From NCBI RefSeq assembly GCF_023091865.1, contig NZ_JAHXDI010000001.1, positions 1,116,001 to 1,180,000 on the forward strand: 64,000 bases of DNA. The letters are read 5' to 3'. This DNA comes from Chromohalobacter moromii (GTDB taxonomy: Bacteria; Pseudomonadota; Gammaproteobacteria; Pseudomonadales; Halomonadaceae). The notes under the pieces are model-generated. The model searched no databases, was not told where the DNA came from, and saw nothing but the letters and a program-made list of their open reading frames with translations. Position 1 is the stretch's first letter. Each line of letters opens with the position of its first letter. Below are positions 1-8,239 of the stretch, piece by piece. The position numbers were made by a program, and so were the translations under genes.

Positions 1-1
1 C

Positions 2-802
2 GCGCCGCCCGATGTGACGGATGTCCCCGATGCGGTGCCCAAGGACGAGCCGCTTGCCAAGAGCGGCAATCGTTCTACGTATGAAGTGTGGGGCGAGACC
101 TACCACGTGCTCTCCGATCCCAGCGGCTATGTAGAGGAAGGCGATGCGTCCTGGTATGGCACCAAGTTCCAGGGCTACGACACCGCGAGTGGTGAGCCCT
201 ACGACATGTACAAGATGTCAGCGGCGCATCGCACGCTACCGCTGCCGACCTATGTTCGCGTGACCAATCTCGATAACCGCCATAGTGTCATCGTGCGCGT
301 CAACGATCGCGGCCCGTTTCATGGCGATCGGCTGATCGATTTATCGTATGCCGCTGCGGCACGCTTGGATATCCTGGGACACGGAACAGGACATGTGCGC
401 GTGGAGGCCATTGACCCTGAGCAATGGGCCGAGCAGCATAAGCGTTCCACCGAGTCAGCATCCCAAGGGGAGGTGGCCCAGGTGTCCTCGGGTGTGCCGA
501 CGCAGGGAGCAACGAATGAAGCCTCGGCCGCTGATGCACCTCAGCAAGCCCCTGTCGCCGAACGTCAGGATGGTACAGGGCAATATGTTCAGGTTGCGGC
601 ATTGAGCTCCGCGGCCAGGGCCAAGGCGCTGGAAAAGCGCTTGCAAGGACAAGTATCGCGTCCGGTACGCGTAAGGGAAGAGGCATCCGTGTATCGTGTT
701 CAGGTAGGGCCTGTGCATGATGCGTCGCATATCGATTCCATCAAAGCGGAATTACAAGCGGCGGGTTTTGACCAGTCGTTTGTGGTTTCCGCTACCGAGT
801 AA
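2..802 (+). CDS. rlpA: RlpA-type septal ring lytic transglycosylase, 5' truncated
   Basis: The reading frame is already open at the window edge, so the start codon, signal peptide and lipobox lie outside. Visible are a double-psi beta-barrel RlpA domain (from about GDASWYGTKFQGYDTASGE through VRVNDRGPFHGDRLIDLS) and a C-terminal SPOR domain of about 70 residues beginning near GQYVQVAAL. Between them is a Ser/Ala/Gln-rich linker. RlpA proteins are outer-membrane lipoproteins that cleave peptidoglycan strands lacking stem peptides; the SPOR domain targets such denuded glycan at the division septum. The next gene is dacA, which trims stem peptides, and this pairing is common in gammaproteobacteria. 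An in-frame GTG at 14 is unlikely to be the true start because the frame continues upstream. Confidence 0.9.
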   Translation, partial: APPDVTDVPDAVPKDEPLAKSGNRSTYEVWGETYHVLSDPSGYVEEGDASWYGTKFQGYDTASGEPYDMYKMSAAHRTLPLPTYVRVTNLDNRHSVIVRVNDRGPFHGDRLIDLSYAAAARLDILGHGTGHVRVEAIDPEQWAEQHKRSTESASQGEVAQVSSGVPTQGATNEASAADAPQQAPVAERQDGTGQYVQVAALSSAARAKALEKRLQGQVSRPVRVREEASVYRVQVGPVHDASHIDSIKAELQAAGFDQSFVVSATE

Positions 803-826
803 CCCCGCTTAGCGAGAAAAGTTGTC

Positions 827-2029
827 ATGAGAGTGTTTGCCCGATCGTCATTGTTACGCATTATTTTATTGGTCACGCTAGGTGTCGGTGGTCTCACCCC
901 TGTAGCGCAAGCCGAGAATCCTCCCGAGCCCTCGCCAGTACCGTCGTCGATGGTACCGTCGGCGCCGAGCCTGGCGGCGTCTTCCTGGGTGCTGATGGAC
1001 GCCGATAGCGGCAAGATCCTGGTCGAACACAATGCCGACAAGAAGTTGCCGCCCGCCAGCCTCACCAAGATGATGACGGCCTATATCGTCGAGCGTGAAA
1101 TCGATGCCGGCAACATCAGTGGCGATGACAAGGTGACTATTAGCGAGAATGCGTGGCGCACCGGCGGCTCGCGGATGTTCCTCAACCCGGGTAGCAAGGT
1201 AAGCGTCGACAACTTGCTCAGAGGGGTCGTGATTCAGTCGGGCAACGATGCCAGCGTTGCCCTGTCCGAGCATATCGCGGGCAGTGAGGACGCCTTTGCC
1301 GATCTCATGAATCAGCAGGCCTCGCGTATGAACTTACAGCATACGCATTTCATGAACCCCACCGGCCTGCCGCACGACGATCATTACTCTTCGGCGCACG
1401 ATTTGGCGATCATTGCGCAACACATCATCAAGGACTACCCCGATCACTACGAGGTGTATTCGGAGAAGTACTTCACCTGGAACGATATCCGTCAGCCTAA
1501 CCGTAATCGTTTGTTGTGGCGCGACCCCAATGTCGATGGCTTGAAGACGGGGCATACCGAAGCGGCGGGTTACTGCCTGGTGGCATCCGCCAAGAAGGAC
1601 GATACACGCCTGGTGGCCGTGGTGATGGGCACCGATTCCGACGAGGCGCGGGCCCAAGAAACCCAGAAGCTGCTGAGCTATGGGTTCCGTTTCTTCGAGA
1701 CACAGCGTCTCTACGAAGCGGGTGCCGTGCTCAACAAGCCGCGTATCTGGGGTGGCGAGAAGGACGAGCTGCGTTTGGGCGTGGCGGATGACGTGTACTT
1801 GACCGTGCCGCGTGGACACAGCGATGAATTGAACGCTCAGCTCGATATCAAGAAAACCATCGATGCGCCGGTCGAGAAGGGCGAACAGCTCGGCACGTTG
1901 AAGATCAAGCTGGATGGTGAAGTGCTCGACGAGCGTCCCCTGGTGGCCCTGGAGTCGGTCTCCGAGGGTGGTTTCTTCAAGCGCCTTTGGGACAGCGTCC
2001 TGCAGTTCGTGAATGGGTTTTTCGACTGA
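827..2029 (+). CDS. dacA: D-alanyl-D-alanine carboxypeptidase (PBP5/6 family)
   Basis: This 400-residue protein matches the PBP5/6 family, periplasmic enzymes that remove the terminal D-Ala from peptidoglycan pentapeptides. Residues 1-29 form a signal peptide ending in Ala-Gln-Ala. All three active-site motifs are present: S78-x-x-K81 (SLTK), S138-G-N140 and K240-T-G242. The C-terminus has a PBP5_C beta domain and an amphipathic tail (GGFFKRLWDSVLQFVNGFFD) of the kind that anchors these enzymes to the outer face of the inner membrane. It starts 24 bases after rlpA, with a weak purine stretch before the ATG, and is probably co-transcribed with it. A GC-rich hairpin follows the stop codon. Confidence 0.96.
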   Translation: MRVFARSSLLRIILLVTLGVGGLTPVAQAENPPEPSPVPSSMVPSAPSLAASSWVLMDADSGKILVEHNADKKLPPASLTKMMTAYIVEREIDAGNISGDDKVTISENAWRTGGSRMFLNPGSKVSVDNLLRGVVIQSGNDASVALSEHIAGSEDAFADLMNQQASRMNLQHTHFMNPTGLPHDDHYSSAHDLAIIAQHIIKDYPDHYEVYSEKYFTWNDIRQPNRNRLLWRDPNVDGLKTGHTEAAGYCLVASAKKDDTRLVAVVMGTDSDEARAQETQKLLSYGFRFFETQRLYEAGAVLNKPRIWGGEKDELRLGVADDVYLTVPRGHSDELNAQLDIKKTIDAPVEKGEQLGTLKIKLDGEVLDERPLVALESVSEGGFFKRLWDSVLQFVNGFFD

Positions 2030-2045
2030 TTCATTGTGGTTCGGC

Positions 2046-2080
2046 CCAAGGGCGAAGCGTTTCGAAAGCTTCGCCCTTGG
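2046..2080 (+). terminator. Strong hairpin after dacA, possible terminator
   Basis: A 13-base-pair perfect inverted repeat (CCAAGGGCGAAGC and its complement) with a 9-base loop lies 17 bases after the dacA stop. There is no T-run on its 3' side, so it may be a weak terminator or an mRNA-stabilising hairpin rather than a full intrinsic terminator. Confidence 0.45.
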
Positions 2081-2146
2081 TCGATACGATAAGGTTGAGT
2101 AGAATACTCGGAAATACCATGCCGAGCCCATGTGAGGCCGTTCTCC

Positions 2147-2443
2147 ATGCAACAGACTTCACCAACCGAGCAGGGTGCATCGGCAGATGCACCCAAGATC
2201 GAGTTCCCCTGTCAGTATCCCATCAAGATCGTCGGTGACGCGGCACCCGACTTCAAGGTCACCGTGGTCGATATCGTCGAGCAGCACTCGCCTGGCTTCG
2301 ACCGTCGCAGCGTGCGCATGGTCGATAGCCGCAATGGTCGCTTTCAATCCGTGCGCGTGGTGATTCACGCCACCGGGCAAGATCAGCTCAATGCACTGTT
2401 CCATTCGCTGAAAGCGACGGGGCGTGTGCACATGGTGCTATAG
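2147..2443 (+). CDS. ybeD: YbeD/DUF493 family protein upstream of lipB
   Basis: This is a 98-residue protein of the YbeD (DUF493) family, a small ACT-like fold often encoded between dacA and lipB. The conserved core reads FPCQYPIKIVGDAAPDF, then VVDIVEQHSPGFD, and the C-terminus is GRVHMVL. The family has no firmly established activity; a regulatory role in lipoate metabolism has been suggested from gene context. The ATG at 2147 is preferred over the in-frame GTG at 2132 because a GAGG at 2134-2137 is correctly spaced. The stop codon abuts the lipB start, which suggests translational coupling. Confidence 0.88.
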   Translation: MQQTSPTEQGASADAPKIEFPCQYPIKIVGDAAPDFKVTVVDIVEQHSPGFDRRSVRMVDSRNGRFQSVRVVIHATGQDQLNALFHSLKATGRVHMVL

Positions 2444-3106
2444 GTGGCGATGAGCGAAGAGCGCCCGTCGGTGCAGTTGCATCGCCTAGGGCGTCGCGCC
2501 TATGAGCCGGTGTGGCAGGCCATGCGCAAGCTCACTGACGAGCGTGATGCTGCCACGCCCGATCAATTCTGGTTGGTTGAGCACGAACCCGTATTCACGC
2601 AGGGACAGGCCGGCAAGCCCGAGCATCTGCTCATGCCCGGCGATATTCCGGTCGTCGCCACCGATCGTGGCGGACAGGTGACGTATCATGGGCCGGGCCA
2701 GGTCGTGCTTTATCCGTTGATCGACGTACGTCGTGCCAAGCTGGGCGTACGGGAGTTGGTATCGGCGCTCGAGAACACGGTGATCGCGTTGCTGGCCGAG
2801 TATGGTGTGGAGGCGCATGCGCGCCCTGACGCGCCGGGTGTTTATGTCGGCGAGGCCAAGATTGCCTCGCTCGGCTTGCGTATTCGACGCGGCGCCAGCT
2901 TCCATGGCGTCGCGCTCAATGTCGATGGTGACTTATCTCCTTTCCAGCGCATCAACCCCTGCGGCTATGCCGGCATGACCATGACGCGGCTTGCCGATCT
3001 GGTCGACGATTGTCCGGATAGCGATACGGTCGCCGTCGAGCTGGCCGAGCGTCTGGCGCGAACGCTGGAGCGAACGCTCGTGCCAGTTGCCACCGTCGGC
3101 GTCTGA
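2444..3106 (+). CDS. lipB: Octanoyl-[acyl-carrier-protein]:protein N-octanoyltransferase
   Basis: LipB moves the octanoyl group from octanoyl-ACP to the lipoyl domains of target enzymes, the first committed step of endogenous lipoate synthesis; LipA then inserts sulfur. Family signatures are present: [18 protein letters not shown] (about residues 75-92), [12 protein letters not shown] with the catalytic Lys near 139, FHGVALNV, and INPCGYAGM with the acyl-accepting Cys at about 173. The length (218-220 residues) is normal. The GTG at 2444 directly follows the ybeD stop; an ATG at 2450 gives a protein two residues shorter and is equally plausible. lipA lies convergently downstream, so the two lipoate genes meet tail to tail across a shared terminator. 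Confidence 0.95.
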   Translation: MAMSEERPSVQLHRLGRRAYEPVWQAMRKLTDERDAATPDQFWLVEHEPVFTQGQAGKPEHLLMPGDIPVVATDRGGQVTYHGPGQVVLYPLIDVRRAKLGVRELVSALENTVIALLAEYGVEAHARPDAPGVYVGEAKIASLGLRIRRGASFHGVALNVDGDLSPFQRINPCGYAGMTMTRLADLVDDCPDSDTVAVELAERLARTLERTLVPVATVGV

Positions 3107-3150
3107 CGCACCGTCGTTCAGCGTCCTTCGACACCGAGCGGCGTGTCCCA

Positions 3151-3197
3151 ATGAAAACGGCCCGCCGTGGACTCAGTCCACGGCGGGCCGTTTTCAT
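3151..3197. terminator. Bidirectional intrinsic terminator between lipB and lipA
   Basis: A 47-base perfect palindrome: the left arm at 3151-3173 (containing AAAACGGCCCGCCG) is the exact reverse complement of 3175-3197 with one central base. The GC-rich core is flanked by A4 on the left and T4 on the right, so it can act as an intrinsic terminator for both converging genes, lipB (+) and lipA (-). Confidence 0.88.
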
Positions 3198-3227
3198 TGC
3201 ATCACTAAGACTTGAAAAGTGCGGTCT

Positions 3228-4280
3228 TCAGCCGACGTTGACGACCGCAATGCGGTCGGGGTCGGGCGATTGCCCAGGCACCTCAGCGGGCTCTGCCAAT
3301 CCCAGGTTGTTCTTCTCGAACACCCGGTCGGCGCGATAGCTGGAGCGCACCAACGGCCCCGACGGCACTTCCATGAAGCCTTTTGCCAAGCCCTGCTGAC
3401 GGTAGTGTTCGAATTCGTCGGGCGTCACCCAGCGTTCCACCGGTAGGTGGTTCCGAGTCGGTTGCAGGTACTGACCCAGTGTCACGATGTCGACGCCGAT
3501 GGCGCGAAGGTCATCGAAGGTCTCGAGGATCTCTTCTTCGGTTTCGCCGAGCCCCAGCATGATACTGGTCTTGGTGATGATCTCAGGGCGGTGGCGCTTG
3601 GCATGCGCCAGCACATCGAGAGTCTTGCGATAACCGGCACGCGGATCACGTACGCGTTGCGTCAGACGCTCCACGGTTTCGACGTTTTGGGCGAATACTT
3701 CCAAGCCGGAATCGACGACGCGCTCGACAGCGCTGGGTATACCGTCGAAGTCCGGCGTCAGTGCTTCCACCGCCACCTGGGGCGTGCGCGCCTTGATCGC
3801 GCGAATGCAGTCGGCGTAGTGGCCAGCGCCCGCATCGGGCAGGTCGTCGCGGTCCACCGAGGTCAGTACCACGTAACGCAGCCCCATCAACTCCACCGAC
3901 TCGGCGGTGTTCGCCGGTTCTTCGGGGTCTAACCAGCCCCGCGGATTGCCGGTGTCGACGGCGCAGAAGCGACAGGCCCGGGTACATACCGACCCCATCA
4001 ACATGATGGTGGCCGTGCCGTTGCTCCAGCACTCCCCCATGTTAGGACAGTGGGACTCGGCACAGACGGTGCTGAGCCGGTGTTCCTTAACGTTGCGCTT
4101 GACTGCCTCGAAGCGTTCGCCGCCGGGCATCTGGACGCGTAACCATGAAGGCTTGCGGCCGCCGACGCCATCGCCGGCGGATTGCTCGCGTGACTTCATG
4201 CCATCCTTGATGGCGGCGATGCCCTGGTCGTTGCGGTATTTTTTGCCGCTGGTGACGCGTGGGGTAGGAGTGTCGCTCAT
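3228..4280 (-). CDS. lipA: Lipoyl synthase (radical SAM)
   Basis: LipA inserts two sulfur atoms into protein-bound octanoyl groups, using one [4Fe-4S] cluster for SAM cleavage and a second as the sulfur donor. The auxiliary-cluster motif C-x4-C-x5-C is seen at C73, C78, C84, and the radical-SAM motif C-x3-C-x2-C at C99, C103, C106 (CTRACRFC). The C-terminal RSSY motif is present (VRSSYRAD). The ATG at 4280 (starting MSDTPTP, 350 residues) is chosen because an AGAGAGG ribosome-binding site precedes it; an upstream in-frame extension to 4568 has no family similarity. It is transcribed toward lipB and separated from it by a bidirectional terminator. Confidence 0.96.
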   Translation of the reverse strand: MSDTPTPRVTSGKKYRNDQGIAAIKDGMKSREQSAGDGVGGRKPSWLRVQMPGGERFEAVKRNVKEHRLSTVCAESHCPNMGECWSNGTATIMLMGSVCTRACRFCAVDTGNPRGWLDPEEPANTAESVELMGLRYVVLTSVDRDDLPDAGAGHYADCIRAIKARTPQVAVEALTPDFDGIPSAVERVVDSGLEVFAQNVETVERLTQRVRDPRAGYRKTLDVLAHAKRHRPEIITKTSIMLGLGETEEEILETFDDLRAIGVDIVTLGQYLQPTRNHLPVERWVTPDEFEHYRQQGLAKGFMEVPSGPLVRSSYRADRVFEKNNLGLAEPAEVPGQSPDPDRIAVVNVG

Positions 4281-4488
4281 AGCGTGAGCCTCTCTGCAAG
4301 CCGGCCGACGGCGCCGAGGCGACGCTACCACAGAAAGAGGGGAAGGGCGTCGGTCGACGTTTCCGGGGGGCCTGGCACGTCTGATGATGCGTGAATTGAT
4401 GCGCCTAACATACCACAAAAGGCGTAGTGCTGGACAGGTTGGCAACGGCGCGTCAGTGTCAAGGACGGCGCCCGGCCGCATGCGATAC

Positions 4489-4512
4489 CATGCCCGGCCG
4501 ATGCCGGGCATG
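4489..4512 (-). terminator. Hairpin downstream of the MDR oxidoreductase gene
   Basis: CATGCCCGGC and its exact complement are separated by CGAT, 37 bases beyond the stop of the minus-strand oxidoreductase gene. No T-run follows in the direction of transcription, so this is a possible but weak terminator between that gene and lipA. Confidence 0.35.
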
Positions 4513-4548
4513 TCGTCTTGCACAGGGGCTGTGTCGGTTATGGGAATG

Positions 4549-5571
4549 TCATGCCTCGGGCATGGCACTCAACACCAGCTTGCCCGTGGTATGTCCGGTT
4601 TCGAGGCGACGATGGGCTTCCCCGAGATTGGCTGGGGTCAATGGGCCGACGATATCGCTGAGCGTGCTGCGCAGATGACCGGCATCGAAATGCTCGGCCA
4701 GCTTGGCCAGGATGCGGCCCTGGTGAGCGATGTCGGTGCCATGCAGCGGCCGCGCGAACATGAATTCCCAACTGAAGGTGACCGCCTTGCCTTGCAGGTC
4801 GTTGAGATCGACGGCCTTCTGGGTCTCGGCGATGGCCACGATATGGCCCAAGGGACGAATGAGCGTGGTCATATTCTCCCAGTGGTCGCCGATATCGTGG
4901 CAATTGAAGATGTAATCGACCTGCTCATGACCGGCATGTTGCATGTTCGCCACGAGATCGTGGTGATCGACGACTTCATGCGCCCCCATGCGTCGGCACC
5001 ATTCGGTGGATAGATCGCGCGATGCCGTGGCGATGACCTTGATACCCGTGAGCTGGCGGGCCATTTGCGTCGCGATCGAGCCGACACCGCCGGCCCCGTT
5101 GATGATCAGCAGGGTCTGGTCGCGGTGGGTATCGTCACCTTGTGAGAGCCTGAGCTTGTCGAACAGGGCTTCCCAGGCGGTGAGTGCCGTCAGCGGCATG
5201 GCGGACGCTTCCTCGGCGCTCAATTTGCTCGGTGCCTTGGCGGTCAGGCGCGCATCGACGAGTTGATATTCGGCATTGCAGCCGGGGCGCTCGACCTCGC
5301 CGGCATAGTACACGCGATCTCCCGGGGCGAAATGCTCGACACTGGCGCCGACGCGCTCTACCTGGCCCACGGCATCCCAGCCGAGGACGTTGTGCTGATC
5401 GCTGGGCAAGAAGGCACCTTGGCGAATCTTGGTATCCACTGGATTGACCGATACCGCGTCGACACGCACGAGGAGATCCCATTCGCCGGGGGTGGGCATC
5501 TCGCGTTCGTGGAGCTCGAAAGCATCCAGGGGCGCTGCCTGAGGCTGGCCGTTGGTGGCGACTACTTGCAT
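4549..5571 (-). CDS. Zinc-type alcohol dehydrogenase-like / quinone oxidoreductase (MDR family)
   Basis: A 340-residue medium-chain dehydrogenase/reductase. The N-terminal GroES-like domain (residues about 25-130; [13 protein letters not shown], then [14 protein letters not shown]) is followed by a Rossmann domain with the dinucleotide-binding loop [18 protein letters not shown]. It resembles the group often annotated as zinc-binding alcohol dehydrogenases, but I do not see the structural zinc Cys cluster, so quinone- or enone-reductase chemistry with NADPH is more likely. GGGAG precedes the ATG. It lies upstream of lipA on the same strand with a 268-base gap and a hairpin between them; nothing links it to lipoate. 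The substrate cannot be told from the sequence. Confidence 0.8.
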   Translation of the reverse strand: MQVVATNGQPQAAPLDAFELHEREMPTPGEWDLLVRVDAVSVNPVDTKIRQGAFLPSDQHNVLGWDAVGQVERVGASVEHFAPGDRVYYAGEVERPGCNAEYQLVDARLTAKAPSKLSAEEASAMPLTALTAWEALFDKLRLSQGDDTHRDQTLLIINGAGGVGSIATQMARQLTGIKVIATASRDLSTEWCRRMGAHEVVDHHDLVANMQHAGHEQVDYIFNCHDIGDHWENMTTLIRPLGHIVAIAETQKAVDLNDLQGKAVTFSWEFMFARPLHGTDIAHQGRILAKLAEHFDAGHLRSTLSDIVGPLTPANLGEAHRRLETGHTTGKLVLSAMPEA

Positions 5572-5659
5572 GATTGACTCCCTATAAAAGGCGAAACGTG
5601 ATAGCGCTGTCCTTTAGATGAGGGTCGTCCAGGTGGGAGTCAAGTCAAGCGTTGCTGAT

Positions 5660-6634
5660 TCAGGGCGTACAGGCGAAGCTGGGCCCAGGCGCGGGCACCA
5701 GTGGCGCCTTGAAGTGCGCATTCAACTCGGGTAACAGTTCGCGGACGAAGCGCAGGAAGAGCTCGGTCACGGGCGTGGGGTAGCGATCCTTGGGGTGCAC
5801 GGTGCACCAGGACCGACGCAGCGGGAAGCCGGGTAGCGTCGGTGACGCCAGAAGCCCCGAAGCGAGTTCGAGCTGGACGGCTAAGCGCGGCAGCACGGCG
5901 ACCCCGAGATGCGCCATGACACCCTGCTTGATTGCCTCGTTGGTGCCGAGCTCCAGGGTATGGCGCAGCGATACTCGCTCGCGGGCGACGAAGTCCTCGA
6001 ACGCGGTGCGCGTTCCCGAGCCGGGCTCGCGCATCAGCACGTAGTAGCGCGTGAAGTCCTCGAGCGTGGGCGCGTCGGCCGTCAGCAGCGGGTGGCCGGG
6101 CCACACCACGGGAATCATCTCGTTATCGAGGATCGGCATGAAGGCGAGATTGGCATCCTCGGGCACCATGCCCATGATCACCAGGTCGTCGCGGCGCTCG
6201 GCGAGACGCTCCAGGGCCTGACCGCGATTGCAGACGCGCAGGCGTACCTGCACCTCCGGATAACGGGCGCGAAAGCGGGCCAGGATGTGCGGCACGACAT
6301 ACTGCGCGGTGCTGACGGCGGCGAGATTGAGCTCGCCGCGGATGGTCCCCGCCAGTTCGGAAAGCTCCATTTGCAGGCTCGAGACCTGGCCGAAGATCGA
6401 CTGTACCGAGGCGGCCAGTGCATCGGCGGCCGGCAGCACGTGCAGCGTCTTGCCTGCGTACTTGAAGAGTGGCTGCTCGAGCGCCTGCTCGAGTTGACGG
6501 ATCTGTGCGCTGACGGCGGGCTGTGTGAGGCCCAGTTGTTCGGCCGCACGCGAATAGGACTGCTGCCGGTGCACGGCCTGGAAAACCTGCAATTGGCGAA
6601 AGGTCAGACGATTGAGCAGATTGGGTCGTGACAT
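5660..6634 (-). CDS. pycR: LysR-family regulator divergent from pyruvate carboxylase (PycR-like)
   Basis: A 324-residue LysR-type regulator. The N-terminal winged helix-turn-helix is clear (FRQLQVFQAVHRQQSYSRAA, then GLTQPAVSAQIRQLE), followed by a periplasmic-binding-protein-like effector domain (GELNLAAVSTAQYVVPHIL through ELLPELNAHF). It most resembles the CbbR/CysB-like branch. It is divergent from pycA-pycB; a LysR gene, PycR, occupies the same position in Pseudomonas aeruginosa, so the symbol rests on synteny and family. Two dyads of the LysR-box type lie in the 176 bases between the two start codons, consistent with control of pycAB and autoregulation. The effector is unknown. Confidence 0.83.
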   Translation of the reverse strand: MSRPNLLNRLTFRQLQVFQAVHRQQSYSRAAEQLGLTQPAVSAQIRQLEQALEQPLFKYAGKTLHVLPAADALAASVQSIFGQVSSLQMELSELAGTIRGELNLAAVSTAQYVVPHILARFRARYPEVQVRLRVCNRGQALERLAERRDDLVIMGMVPEDANLAFMPILDNEMIPVVWPGHPLLTADAPTLEDFTRYYVLMREPGSGTRTAFEDFVARERVSLRHTLELGTNEAIKQGVMAHLGVAVLPRLAVQLELASGLLASPTLPGFPLRRSWCTVHPKDRYPTPVTELFLRFVRELLPELNAHFKAPLVPAPGPSFACTP

Positions 6635-6652
6635 GACGCCCCCGGCGTGGTC

Positions 6653-6702
6653 ATAAGCTATTGCTTATAGCTTGGCAAAAAAATATCAATTTTTCTATTG
6701 AT
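6653..6702. promoter_or_regulatory. Candidate LysR-type operator pair between pycR and pycA
   Basis: Two inverted repeats sit side by side in an AT-rich patch. The first, AAGCTAT-TGCTT-ATAGCTT (6655-6673), has perfect 7-base arms and overlaps a shifted dyad ATAAGC-TATT-GCTTAT (6653-6668). The second is ATCAAT-TTTTCT-ATTGAT (6685-6702). Their centres are about 30 bases apart, near three helical turns, which is the usual arrangement of recognition and activation sites for LysR tetramers. Binding by the adjacent regulator is inferred, not shown. Confidence 0.6.
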
Positions 6703-6810
6703 CCTTCGGTGGGTAGCGTGAGAGTACGATAACGACAAGCACTCAGCGACCCAGAGGGCGCCACGATGACACGCTGTGTCAACGCGACGTCCACAACCGG
6801 AGGGCAGACG

Positions 6811-8226
6811 GTGTTCAAGAAACTTCTCATCGCCAATCGTGGCGAAATCGCTGTACGCATTGTACGCGCCTGCGCCGAAATGGGCATCCGCTCGGTGGCG
6901 ATCTACACCGAGCCCGACCGCTTCGCGCTGCATGTCAAGCGCGCCGACGAGGCGCATTTCGTGGGCGAAGACCCGCTGGCGGGATATCTCGATCCACGGC
7001 GTATCGTCGATCTGGCTCGAGAGACCGGCTGTGACGCGATTCACCCCGGTTACGGCTTCCTCTCAGAAAACGCCGACTTCGCGCGCATCTGCGAGGACGC
7101 CGGGTTGGCCTTTGTGGGGCCGGACGCCGAGGTGATCGCGCGGATGGGCGACAAGACGGCGGCGCGTGCGGCGATGCGTGACGCTGGCGTGCCCGTGACG
7201 CCGGGCTCGGACGGCAATCTCGAGACCTGTGCGGAGGCCTTGTCGCTGGCCGACACCATCGGCTATCCCGTGATGCTCAAGGCGACTTCGGGCGGTGGTG
7301 GGCGCGGCATTCGCCGTTGTGACACGCCGGCGCAACTCGAGCAGGCCTGGGAGCGCGTGATCTCCGAAGCGACCAAGGCGTTCGGCAGTGCCGATGTGTT
7401 CATGGAGAAATGCGTCGTCGAGCCGCATCACATCGAGGTGCAGATCCTTGCCGACAGCGTCGGTAACGTCATTCACCTCTTCGAACGCGATTGTTCGATC
7501 CAGCGCCGCAATCAAAAACTCATCGAGATCGCGCCCAGCCCCCAGTTGACGCCCGAACAACGGGCCTACGTCGGCGAGATGGCGGTCCGCGCGGCCAGCG
7601 CGGTGGGTTACGAAAACGCCGGTACCGTGGAGTTCCTCGTCAAGGGCAATGAGGTCTACTTCATGGAAATGAATACGCGCGTGCAGGTCGAGCACACTAT
7701 TTCCGAAGCGATCACCGGCGTCGATATCGTGCGCGAGCAACTGCGCATCGCCGCGGGTCTAAAGCTCGCCTACCGCCAGGAGGACATACGCCACCATGGC
7801 TATGCCATCCAGTTCCGCATCAACGCCGAAGATCCCAAGAACGATTTCCTGCCGTCGTTCGGACGCATCACGCGTTATTACGCTCCCGGGGGACCGGGGG
7901 TGCGCACCGATACTGCGATCTATACCGGCTACACTATTCCGCCGTATTTCGACTCCATGTGCCTGAAGCTGATCGTGTGGGGCATGAGTTGGGAGGAGAC
8001 GCTCGACCGCGGGATTCGCGCCCTCAACGACATGCGCCTACAAGGGGTCAAGACGACCGCGCCTTACTACCAGGAAATTCTCCGCCACCCCGATTTCCGC
8101 AGCGGGCACTTCGATACCGGCTTCGTGCCCAGCCACCCCGAACTGCTCAATTATTCGGTCAAGCGCAATCCCGAGGAAGTCGCTCTGGCGATTGCCGCCG
8201 CCATCGCCGCCCACGCCGGTCTATAA
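6811..8226 (+). CDS. pycA: Pyruvate carboxylase subunit A (biotin carboxylase)
   Basis: This is the ATP-dependent biotin carboxylase subunit of a two-subunit pyruvate carboxylase (471 residues). It shows the family N-terminus FKKLLIANRGEIAVRIVRA, the ATP-grasp glycine loop GGGGRGIR, EPHHIEVQILAD, and the catalytic stretch MEMNTRVQVEHTISE. The GTG at 6811 is chosen because GGAGG (6799-6803) precedes it at the right distance and it gives the standard N-terminus; an upstream ATG at 6766 would add 15 unrelated residues. The gene for the biotin-bearing transcarboxylase subunit follows 13 bases later. An acetyl-CoA carboxylase AccC is the main alternative, but the neighbour has no accB features and is a pyruvate-binding transcarboxylase. 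Confidence 0.93.
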   Translation: MFKKLLIANRGEIAVRIVRACAEMGIRSVAIYTEPDRFALHVKRADEAHFVGEDPLAGYLDPRRIVDLARETGCDAIHPGYGFLSENADFARICEDAGLAFVGPDAEVIARMGDKTAARAAMRDAGVPVTPGSDGNLETCAEALSLADTIGYPVMLKATSGGGGRGIRRCDTPAQLEQAWERVISEATKAFGSADVFMEKCVVEPHHIEVQILADSVGNVIHLFERDCSIQRRNQKLIEIAPSPQLTPEQRAYVGEMAVRAASAVGYENAGTVEFLVKGNEVYFMEMNTRVQVEHTISEAITGVDIVREQLRIAAGLKLAYRQEDIRHHGYAIQFRINAEDPKNDFLPSFGRITRYYAPGGPGVRTDTAIYTGYTIPPYFDSMCLKLIVWGMSWEETLDRGIRALNDMRLQGVKTTAPYYQEILRHPDFRSGHFDTGFVPSHPELLNYSVKRNPEEVALAIAAAIAAHAGL

Positions 8227-8239
8227 GGAGATACCCATC

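Noticed and set aside
4281-4568. In-frame extension of lipA by 96 codons
   Set aside because: The extra residues have no lipoyl synthase similarity and the start at 4280 has a good ribosome-binding site.
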